Positions 23,926 through 30,528 of a DNA stretch of 33,036 nt are shown in pieces (position 1 is the first letter of the stretch; every line of letters begins with the position of its first letter). The stretch comes from an uncultured Pelagibacteraceae bacterium (GTDB lineage Bacteria; Pseudomonadota; Alphaproteobacteria; Pelagibacterales; Pelagibacteraceae): assembly GCA_902565385.1 (NCBI GenBank), contig CACFEW010000007.1:1-33036 (forward strand), in the 5' to 3' direction. The notes beneath the pieces were generated by a model. That model made no database searches, was not told the origin of the DNA, and saw only the letters and a list, made by a program, of their open reading frames with translations. A program made the translations under genes and the position numbers.

Positions 23926-24891
23926 TTAAATATTTTTATAAAAATTATACCAATTGTTACCTAATATCCCATTAGTTTCTTCTTCGGAAAATCCAACTTT
24001 TCTTAATCCCTTCTCTATATTAAAAAAACCTCTAGCATCCTCAAACCAATCTGGTTGTCTAGGAAAGCCAGGTTTGTTCTTTGAGCCTTCTCCATAATTT
24101 TTATTTTTAGACCAGGTACCGTTCCTCATCCATTCTACTATTTCATCAGGCTGATTCAAACATAAGTCAGATCCAATACCAATATTTTTGATATTCATTA
24201 TATCTGAAGTTCTAGCAATCATTTCACAAAAGCTTTCTAAAGTACAATTAGTATTATTCTTTAAATGGTGAGGATATAAAGAAAAACCCAAAATACCTCC
24301 ACTATCACTTAAAACTTTTAATAGTTCGTTAGATTTATTTCTTTTAGCAGAATGCCAAAAACTTGGGTTAGCATGAGTGATTGCAATTGGTTTCTCACTT
24401 ATTTCAATTGCATCTAATGTACTTTTTTCAGCAGAATGAGACATATCTATAACTATTCCAACTCTGTTCATTTCTTTAATGACTTCACGTCCAAAATTAG
24501 TTACTCCACTATCAATTTTTTCATAACAGCCAGTTGCTAGAAGAGATTGGTTATTATAAGTTAATTGCATAAAACGACATCCAAGTTTATGCACTTTTTC
24601 TACTAAAGATATATCATCCTCAATTGGCGAGCAGTTTTGAAATCCAAAAAAAATTGCAGTTTTTTTTTCTAATTTAGCTTTTTCAATATCTTTGAAATTA
24701 GTGCCTTGAAAAATTAAATCTGAATTTTTCTCAAAAAGTTTTTGCCACTTTTTAATTTCATTAAGAAACTCATTATAATCTTCATGATAGACAATCGTTA
24801 CATGAACAGCATCTAGCTCAGCTTTTCTATTTATCTCAAAAACTTCTCTTGACCAATTACAATATTGTAAATTATCAATCTTAAATTTCAT
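23926..24891 (-). CDS. M19 membrane-dipeptidase-like protein with altered metal site
   Basis: A 321-residue TIM-barrel hydrolase-like protein. It resembles M19 (renal dipeptidase) in IVIDMSHSAEKSTLDAIEIS (His152), PIAITHANPSFW (His173) and IGIGSDLCLNQPD (Asp242), the counterparts of His198, His219 and Asp288 of the human enzyme. The first metal motif HxD is replaced by LQYCNW (8-13). The bridging Glu appears as Gln85 in FFGFQNCSPIEDD. There is no signal peptide, so it is cytoplasmic. A catabolic role on a small amide or amino acid derivative is possible. I start at the ATG at 24891, since the longer reading needs a TTG. It is first in a four-gene unit and divergent from purE. Confidence 0.83.
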   Translation of the reverse strand: MKFKIDNLQYCNWSREVFEINRKAELDAVHVTIVYHEDYNEFLNEIKKWQKLFEKNSDLIFQGTNFKDIEKAKLEKKTAIFFGFQNCSPIEDDISLVEKVHKLGCRFMQLTYNNQSLLATGCYEKIDSGVTNFGREVIKEMNRVGIVIDMSHSAEKSTLDAIEISEKPIAITHANPSFWHSAKRNKSNELLKVLSDSGGILGFSLYPHHLKNNTNCTLESFCEMIARTSDIMNIKNIGIGSDLCLNQPDEIVEWMRNGTWSKNKNYGEGSKNKPGFPRQPDWFEDARGFFNIEKGLRKVGFSEEETNGILGNNWYNFYKNI

Positions 24892-24989
24892 GAGTTTAAT
24901 TTTATTAAACCATATCAATATGTATTTGAAATTCTATTAATTTATTGAAATTTTAACAATTTTTTGAAATAAAGTTTGAATAATAACTC

Positions 24990-25478
24990 ATGAATAAAAA
25001 AAAACTAAAAGTTTCAATTGTGATGGGTAGTCAATCTGACTTTAAGACAATGAAATTAGCGAAACAAATATTAAAAAAGCTAAAAGTTCCTCTAGAAATA
25101 AAGATTATTTCTGCTCATAGAACCCCAATGAGAATGTACAAATACGCATCTGATGCAGAAAAAAATAATATTGGTGTAATTATTGCAGGCGCTGGAGGAT
25201 CGGCACATTTGCCAGGAATGATCGCAGCACTTACTCAAATACCTGTATTAGGTGTTCCAATTGAGAGTAAAAAACTCAAAGGCTTAGACAGCTTATTATC
25301 TATTGCTCAAATGCCTAAAGGAATCCCTGTGGGGACTTTAGCAATCGGAGAGGATGGAGCAATAAATGCTGCAATACTTGCTGCATCAATTATTTCCAAC
25401 AACAATCCTCTAGTGAGATCTAAACTTAAAAGTTGGAGAATATCTCAAACAAAATCAGTTAGAAAAAATCCAAAATAA
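24990..25478 (+). CDS. purE: N5-carboxyaminoimidazole ribonucleotide mutase
   Basis: A 162-residue class I PurE that converts N5-CAIR to CAIR in purine synthesis. VSIVMGSQSDFKTMK, IISAHRTPMRMY (catalytic His and Arg) and AGAGGSAHLPGMIAALTQIPVLGVP are textbook family motifs, followed by SLLSIAQMPKGIPVGTLAIG. It starts 98 bases from the divergent M19-like gene and is 4 bases from purK. The length is standard. Confidence 0.97.
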   Translation: MNKKKLKVSIVMGSQSDFKTMKLAKQILKKLKVPLEIKIISAHRTPMRMYKYASDAEKNNIGVIIAGAGGSAHLPGMIAALTQIPVLGVPIESKKLKGLDSLLSIAQMPKGIPVGTLAIGEDGAINAAILAASIISNNNPLVRSKLKSWRISQTKSVRKNPK

Positions 25479-25482
25479 TTTA

Positions 25483-26529
25483 ATGTCTGTAGTGAGATTA
25501 GGAATACTTGGTGGTGGTCAATTAGGTAGTATGTTGTCAGTTGCAGCAAAAAAATTAAATATCAAAACTGTGATTTACTCAGATGATAAGGATGCACCTG
25601 CACAAAATTTCTGTGATGAATTCATGTTTGGTGATTACAAAGATAAAAATAAAATTAACGATTTTGTGAAAAAGGTAAGTATAGTTACTTATGAATTTGA
25701 AAATATTCCTTATGAAACTTTAAATGAAATAAATAAATTCAAAACCGTAAATCCAAAGCCATCGATAAATAGATTAATACAACATCGTTTAGCTGAAAAA
25801 GATTTTGTAAATAAATTAAATATCAGAACTACAAGATATGTTAGTATAGAAAAAAAGTCAGATTTAGAGACTCTTGATGATTTTTTGCCAGGAATTTTAA
25901 AAACAACAACCATGGGTTATGATGGAAAAGGTCAATATCCTATTAAATCACTAAATGAATTAAATGGATCAAATATAGATTTTTCAAAAGAGTATATTCT
26001 TGAAAAACTAGTTAAATTAAAAAAAGAGATCTCTGTTATAATTACAAGATTTGGCAATAACAGATACGAAATTTACGAGGCAATAGAAAATATTCATGAA
26101 AACCAAATTTTAAAAAAATCTAAAATCCCTGCTGATATTAGTAATAAACTTGTTGATCAATCTAGAGAGTGGAGTAAACAAATTTCTGAGGAATTAAAAT
26201 ACATTGGTACACTTTGTGTAGAATTTTTTATTGATAGAAATGATAATCTATATGTGAATGAAATTGCACCTAGAGTTCATAATTCTGGCCATTTAACTAT
26301 TAATGCTTTTAATATAAGTCAGTTTGAAAATCATATAAGAGCAGTTTGTTCTTTAGAGCAAATCCCCTTAAAGAAATTACATAATGCAGAAATGATAAAT
26401 CTTATAGGTAATCAAATTACACCATATAGACAAAATATAAATTTAAACGATAATGAATTTTTTTTCGATTATCAAAAAAAAGAAATAAAACATAAAAGAA
26501 AAATGGGTCATTTAACAAAAATTTTATAA
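25483..26529 (+). CDS. purK: N5-carboxyaminoimidazole ribonucleotide synthetase
   Basis: A 348-residue ATP-grasp enzyme that makes N5-CAIR from AIR, bicarbonate and ATP, the step before PurE. It shows LGILGGGQLGSML at the N-terminus, TTTMGYDGKGQYPI for the grasp loop, EKLVKLKKEISVI, YIGTLCVEFFID and the signature NEIAPRVHNSGHLTINAFNISQFENHIRAV. Its final ATGs and stop overlap the GNAT gene (TAATG). The length is normal. Confidence 0.97.
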   Translation: MSVVRLGILGGGQLGSMLSVAAKKLNIKTVIYSDDKDAPAQNFCDEFMFGDYKDKNKINDFVKKVSIVTYEFENIPYETLNEINKFKTVNPKPSINRLIQHRLAEKDFVNKLNIRTTRYVSIEKKSDLETLDDFLPGILKTTTMGYDGKGQYPIKSLNELNGSNIDFSKEYILEKLVKLKKEISVIITRFGNNRYEIYEAIENIHENQILKKSKIPADISNKLVDQSREWSKQISEELKYIGTLCVEFFIDRNDNLYVNEIAPRVHNSGHLTINAFNISQFENHIRAVCSLEQIPLKKLHNAEMINLIGNQITPYRQNINLNDNEFFFDYQKKEIKHKRKMGHLTKIL

Positions 26530-26996
26530 TGTTTAAAACTATTGAGGGAAACTTTGAAAATTCAGATGTTAATGAACTTTTAAAAAAACATTTTATAGAA
26601 TTAAGGGCAGCTTCTCCTGAGGGAAGTGCTCATGTTTTGGATATCGAAGGTTTAAAAGTACCATCTATTAAATTTTGGAGTTTGTGGTATAATGATAAAT
26701 TAATAGGTTGTGGTGCCCTTAAAATTTTAGAAAAATACCATGGAGAATTTAAATCAATAAGATTACATGATGATTTTAGGAATAAAGGGAATGGAATAAA
26801 ACTTATTGATCATTTGTTTGATGAAGCTAAAAAATTAAATATTAAACGAATTAGCATAGAAACGGGGGCAGGAATATTCTTTAAACCAGCAAGAAAATTA
26901 TTTGATTTATGTGGATTTAAGCCCTGTAAACCGTTTGCACATTATAAAGAGGATAAAAATTCTATTTATTTGTCAAAGTTAATAAACAACACTTAA
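26529..26996 (+). CDS. GNAT family N-acetyltransferase
   Basis: A 155-residue acetyltransferase-fold protein. The acetyl-CoA pyrophosphate loop is LHDDFRNKGNGIKLIDHLF (RxxGxG type, about 91-98). The preceding beta strand IGCGALKIL and the later RISIETGAGIFFKPARKLFDLCGF fit the GNAT motifs A and B. It resembles small YsnE-like GNATs, whose substrates are mostly unknown. The start overlaps the purK stop (TAATG), so it is produced with purE and purK, although a direct role in purine synthesis is unlikely. Confidence 0.87.
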   Translation: MFKTIEGNFENSDVNELLKKHFIELRAASPEGSAHVLDIEGLKVPSIKFWSLWYNDKLIGCGALKILEKYHGEFKSIRLHDDFRNKGNGIKLIDHLFDEAKKLNIKRISIETGAGIFFKPARKLFDLCGFKPCKPFAHYKEDKNSIYLSKLINNT

Positions 26997-27023
26997 AAAT
27001 AAAATTTTAAGTATTGATCTATT

Positions 27024-27051
27024 TTGTTGACAAAAGTAATTAAATTATAAA
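27024..27051 (+). promoter_or_regulatory. Candidate promoter of the cold shock gene
   Basis: TTGTTG (27024-27029) and TATAAA (27046-27051) are 16 bases apart. A TTGACA overlaps the first element (27027-27032) but is only 13 bases from the -10. This would give a leader of about 55 bases before the csp ATG, with AAGAAG as a Shine-Dalgarno-like element shortly before it. The assignment is by inspection only. Confidence 0.4.
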
Positions 27052-27113
27052 GAAAGTCACTATTGCTTAAATATAAGTAATAAATTAACAAATAACAAAG
27101 TAAGAAGAAAAAT

Positions 27114-27320
27114 ATGAGTCTACAAGGAAAAGTAAAGTGGTTCAATCCAACCAAAGGTTTTGGTTTTATTGAAAGAGATGATAAAGAAAAAGATGTGTTT
27201 GTACATGTTTCAGCTGTAAGAGATGCTGGTATGAACGGTTTAGATGAGGGTCAAGCTTTGACTTTCGATGTTGAAGATGGTCCAAAAGGTCCTTCAGCAG
27301 TTAACTTAAAAACTGCATAA
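27114..27320 (+). CDS. Cold shock domain protein (CspA family)
   Basis: A 68-residue OB-fold RNA/DNA-binding protein. [23 protein letters not shown] carries RNP1 (KGFGFI) and DVFVHVSAV carries RNP2, and the length is standard. It probably acts as an RNA chaperone. It has its own upstream region of about 117 bases and a long hairpin after its stop, so it is likely a single-gene transcript. The codons look ordinary for this genome. The symbol cspA/cspE cannot be decided from sequence alone. Confidence 0.96.
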   Translation: MSLQGKVKWFNPTKGFGFIERDDKEKDVFVHVSAVRDAGMNGLDEGQALTFDVEDGPKGPSAVNLKTA

Positions 27321-27335
27321 TTTTCATTACATAGA

Positions 27336-27389
27336 TTATTGGCTATAAGATTTACAATTTGACAATATTTGTATATTTGTAGCCAATAA
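27336..27389 (+). promoter_or_regulatory. Long hairpin downstream of the cold shock gene
   Basis: TTATTGGCTA (27336-27345) pairs perfectly with TAGCCAATAA (27380-27389). The stem extends 3 further pairs (one wobble) to 13. The 28-base loop contains a smaller inner TACAA/TTGTA stem. It starts 16 bases after the csp stop. The following bases are GAAAAATTT, so there is no classic T-run. It could be a 3' stabiliser of the csp message, a weak terminator or part of a small RNA. Confidence 0.55.
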
Positions 27390-27422
27390 GAAAAATTTAA
27401 AAATCAATAAAATAAAAATAGA

Positions 27423-28169
27423 ATGATTGGAATTTTAGGTGGCATGGGCACACAAGCTGGCCTAGACTTTTGTAACAAACTTGCAATTCTTTATCGAGGA
27501 AAAATTGATCAAGAATATCCTTTATTTCTTCTTTTCAACAAATCAAATATTCCTGGACGACCAGAGTCAATAGGTGTTCAAACTAAAAATTTATCAAATC
27601 GAAAAAAAAATAAAAAAATTGAAAAAAAATACTCATTGGTATTAAAAAGTTTATTACACGGATGCAACATACTTAAAAAAAGTAAATGTAAATTTATTGT
27701 TATTCCCTGTAATACAGCACACTATTGGTATGATGATTTAAGAAAAAGAGTAAAATTACCAATTATAAATATGCCCAAAGAGGTATTTATTCACACTAAA
27801 AAAACATGTAAAAAAGATTCATCAATTGGACTATTAGCAACAGAGGGTACTTTAAACACTGGTGTTTACAATAAGTTTTTTGATAAAAATTATAATCTTA
27901 TTTTTCCAAATATATCTTTACAAAAAAATTCTGTAAATAAAGCAATAAAATTTGTAAAAATGGGAAATGTAAAAGCTGCTAGTAAAATTATAAAACCAGC
28001 CATAAATTATTTAATCAAAAAAAGATGTAAAAAAATAATTTTAGGTTGTACTGAATTACCAATTGCCATATTCGCATTTAAATCATTCAAAAAAGTAAAA
28101 ACTTCAAAAATTTTTTTAGATCCAAATTTGATATTAGCCAATGCGGCGATGAAAAAATACCGTAAATAA
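27423..28169 (+). CDS. Aspartate/glutamate racemase family protein
   Basis: A 248-residue cofactor-independent racemase of the Asp/Glu/hydantoin group. It begins MIGILGGMGTQAGLDFCNKL and has the two active-site cysteines in FIVIPCNTAHYW (Cys96) and IILGCTELP (Cys209), plus LLATEGTLNTGVY, an aspartate-racemase-type motif. Both catalytic cysteines are present, so the protein should be active on an amino acid such as aspartate. The stop overlaps the start of the 138-residue unknown gene (TAATG). The start is the first ATG after an A-rich leader. Lys content is high toward the C-terminus. Confidence 0.88.
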   Translation: MIGILGGMGTQAGLDFCNKLAILYRGKIDQEYPLFLLFNKSNIPGRPESIGVQTKNLSNRKKNKKIEKKYSLVLKSLLHGCNILKKSKCKFIVIPCNTAHYWYDDLRKRVKLPIINMPKEVFIHTKKTCKKDSSIGLLATEGTLNTGVYNKFFDKNYNLIFPNISLQKNSVNKAIKFVKMGNVKAASKIIKPAINYLIKKRCKKIILGCTELPIAIFAFKSFKKVKTSKIFLDPNLILANAAMKKYRK

Positions 28170-28585
28170 TGAAATCTAAAGATAAGCCATATATTTTATA
28201 TGTAGCAGAAAAGATATATTTAGAAGTTTCAGAAATTAAAAAAAAAAATAATGGTTTCTCTAATATTGATGCAATAGATGGTTTTATTGGATCAGATACT
28301 TACAAAGAAGTAAGTAGCGGTAAATTTCATGACAATTGGTTTGAAGAATTAAAGAAAAAAAAAGAAAAAATTCCTGAAGAGACAATGAGGTTATTAAAAA
28401 TACAAAGAGAAATGATGATTAAACAGTTAATCCAGTACCCAGAACTTTATTATACTAAAAGTCATTTTCCCTTAGAAATTTCTCAACGTGCGTTTGATCA
28501 CTTGTGGAGAATGTGTGAAAGTTATGAGTTATGGTGTAAAGAAACTAACCAAAAAAAATTAATTCTTTTAAATCTTACCGATTAA
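28169..28585 (+). CDS. Unrecognised 138-residue protein coupled to the racemase
   Basis: No family is recognised. It is soluble, with no signal peptide, and looks mostly helical: ILYVAEKIYLEVSEIKKKNNG, then a Gly/Asp loop (FSNIDAIDGFIGSDTYKEV), then charged helices and a Tyr/Trp-rich end (YPELYYTKSHFPL, DHLWRMCESYELWC). The overlap with the racemase stop (TAATG) is strong evidence that it is translated and functionally linked. The 3' end overlaps the convergent exported-protein gene by 11 bases. Confidence 0.75.
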   Translation: MKSKDKPYILYVAEKIYLEVSEIKKKNNGFSNIDAIDGFIGSDTYKEVSSGKFHDNWFEELKKKKEKIPEETMRLLKIQREMMIKQLIQYPELYYTKSHFPLEISQRAFDHLWRMCESYELWCKETNQKKLILLNLTD

Positions 28586-28976
28586 TTTTTTGTTCTATTA
28601 ACTTTTGATGAGTTAATTGAACTCTTTTTTCAACCAAAAGTTTAAAATTTTTTATAACTTTTGGTTCATTATTTTGTTGGACAAGTTTTTGGTGGGCTAT
28701 TTTTACTCTTTTTTCTATTAAGTCTTTAAAATCTTTATTTAAGCGGTTTTCTTTATTATTTTTAGATACTTCTTCAGTAATGTAGTTAAGAGAACTTTTG
28801 CCTGTTTTTCTTTTTAATTCATTATCAAAAACCAATTGAGCAGTTGCTTTAACCAAATTTCCTGAAGTGGCTACTGTGATTGCAGGACCCAGCACTGCTG
28901 GTAGAGGGACGAAACCCGTCAAAAATAAAAACGAAGTAAGAAAAAAACAAAGTTTTAAAAATCTTAAATTCACCAA
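28575..28976 (-). CDS. Exported protein with an internal repeat, function unknown
   Basis: A 133-residue protein with an N-terminal hydrophobic signal (about 6-22, no lipobox Cys at the usual spot), then FVPLPAVLGPAITVATSGNLVKATAQ, and a Lys/Gln-rich helical end. The end consists of two copies of a 19-residue unit: FKDLIEKRVKIAHQKLVQQ (83-101) and FKLLVEKRVQLTHQKLIEQ (111-129), about two-thirds identical. It has no recognisable domain. The gene stands alone between the convergent unknown gene and the divergent transporter. Confidence 0.7.
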   Translation of the reverse strand: MVNLRFLKLCFFLTSFLFLTGFVPLPAVLGPAITVATSGNLVKATAQLVFDNELKRKTGKSSLNYITEEVSKNNKENRLNKDFKDLIEKRVKIAHQKLVQQNNEPKVIKNFKLLVEKRVQLTHQKLIEQKINR

Positions 28977-29086
28977 ATAAATTTATTTGATTTAATCAAA
29001 TGCTACAATAATAAAATTGTCCAAAATAAGTTTTAATACTAATAGAATATTATGGTAATTCATCATATTTTATTACAATTTTTAAC

Positions 29087-29935
29087 ATGATCAAAATTTT
29101 TCCTTTTATTTTTATTATTCTTTGGTCATCTGCATTTATTACTACTAAACCGATCATCGATAATAGTGATCCATTTGCTGCCTTGGCTTTTCGTTTTTTT
29201 TTTGTGGCAGTTGGGTTTTTGTTATTCTCACTTTATTCTAAATATTCAATTATTATAAAAAGAAAAAACTTAATTGAGTCAGTCCTTAGTGGTATTCTTT
29301 TCCATGGTTTGTATCTGGGAGGGGTTTTTTATTCAATTTCTATTGGCATGCCCACAAGTATTGCAGCATTAATTGTAACTCTTCAACCAATTTTGACAAA
29401 TATCCTGAGTGGACCAATTTTAAATGAAAAGGTGACTTTAAAACAATGGATTGGTGTTTTGCTTGGATTTCTTGGAGCAACACTAGTTTTGGGTTTAGAT
29501 TTAGGATCAAAGATTCCATTGCTGGGATTAGTTGCTACATTAATAGCACTTATTTCAATAACAGCATCAACAATTTGGCAAAAAAAATTAAGTAATAATT
29601 TACCTCTGTCAGTTAGTAATTTTTATCAAGCTGTAGGAGGATGTTTTTTTCATATTATTGTTGTTATATTTTTTGCAAAACCCTACATAGCCTTCACAAA
29701 AACATTTCTTCTTTCAATGGGTCATCAAATATTTCTTGTGTCTTTTGGTGCTTTTACAATTTTAATGTTTTTGATAAAAAAAAATTCTGCAAGTAAGACT
29801 GTTTCAATTTTTTTCCTTATTCCCGCAACATCTGCTTTAATGGCTTGGTTCTTTTTAAAAGAAAGTTTAACAGCAATTGATCTTTTAGGTTTTTTGATAA
29901 CGTCAATAGGGGTTTACATAGCTACTAGAGATTAA
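29087..29935 (+). CDS. EamA/DMT-family transporter
   Basis: A 282-residue inner-membrane transporter with about 10 helices in two EamA halves. The first begins FPFIFIILWSSAFITTKPIIDNSDPFAALAFRFFFV (the typical 'W-S-F' start). TSIAALIVTLQPILTNILSGPILNEKVTLKQWIGVLLGFLGATLVL and the second-half ending LMAWFFLKESLTAIDLLGFLITSIGVYIATRD are family patterns. The substrate is unknown, since this family exports amino acids and other metabolites. It ends 5 bases before the convergent soxG stop. Confidence 0.88.
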   Translation: MIKIFPFIFIILWSSAFITTKPIIDNSDPFAALAFRFFFVAVGFLLFSLYSKYSIIIKRKNLIESVLSGILFHGLYLGGVFYSISIGMPTSIAALIVTLQPILTNILSGPILNEKVTLKQWIGVLLGFLGATLVLGLDLGSKIPLLGLVATLIALISITASTIWQKKLSNNLPLSVSNFYQAVGGCFFHIIVVIFFAKPYIAFTKTFLLSMGHQIFLVSFGAFTILMFLIKKNSASKTVSIFFLIPATSALMAWFFLKESLTAIDLLGFLITSIGVYIATRD

Positions 29936-29940
29936 TATAG

Positions 29941-30528
29941 CTATTTATTTTCGTAACCAAACTCTAATGCTGCATCAGTAATAGAATGGTACAACGACTC
30001 TCCAAAACTTCTTAATGTGAATAACCTTACTTTAAATGGTTTATTATTTAGTAAGTCTATTGTGAACGCAATATTATTATAAAGAGAATTTATCGAATTA
30101 TTTTTATTTAATTCATCAAAATTAAATGGTGATCCTTTTTTTAAAACTTCTATTACATAATTGCCTTCTATATCAATTACAGCTCTTGAGTGGGATAAAT
30201 CAGTAATTGCAAAATCTATTTCTTTACATTTTGAAGAAATATCATTGATTAAATCTTTTTTGGAAGAGACCAATAACCAATTTTTTGGGCCATTCCATAA
30301 AATTCTTGTGTTATCATTAAAACTCACATTTAAAGGAGTATCTTTCAGTTTTAAACCGTCAATATCTAAACTTTCAATCGGAATATTAGAATTTTTGAAT
30401 TGTACAATTTGCACAATCAACAAATTTTTTTTCTCTGTGATTTTTAAAAGGTCGTCTCCTTTTTTGTCTTCAAAGTCTCCAAATTGTCCTTGATGGTGAA
30501 CATTGGCTAGTGCAGAAATTAAACTCAT
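29941..30528 (-). CDS. soxG: Sarcosine oxidase gamma subunit
   Basis: A 195-residue SoxG subunit of heterotetrameric sarcosine oxidase. It begins MSLISALANVHHQGQFGD and contains WNGPKNWLLVSS, DLSHSRAVIDIEGN, VLKKGSPFNFD and FTLRSFGESLYHSITDAALEFG, patterns shared by SoxG proteins and the YgfZ/GcvT-related fold. It helps form the folate-binding core with SoxA. Its ATG overlaps the soxA stop by 4 bases (ATGA), the normal end of a soxBDAG cluster. Confidence 0.92.
   Translation of the reverse strand: MSLISALANVHHQGQFGDFEDKKGDDLLKITEKKNLLIVQIVQFKNSNIPIESLDIDGLKLKDTPLNVSFNDNTRILWNGPKNWLLVSSKKDLINDISSKCKEIDFAITDLSHSRAVIDIEGNYVIEVLKKGSPFNFDELNKNNSINSLYNNIAFTIDLLNNKPFKVRLFTLRSFGESLYHSITDAALEFGYENK

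Noticed and set aside
28985-29001. ATTTGAT/ATCAAAT palindrome upstream of the exported-protein gene
   Set aside because: Short AT-only arms arise easily by chance in this DNA, and no regulator is suggested by context.
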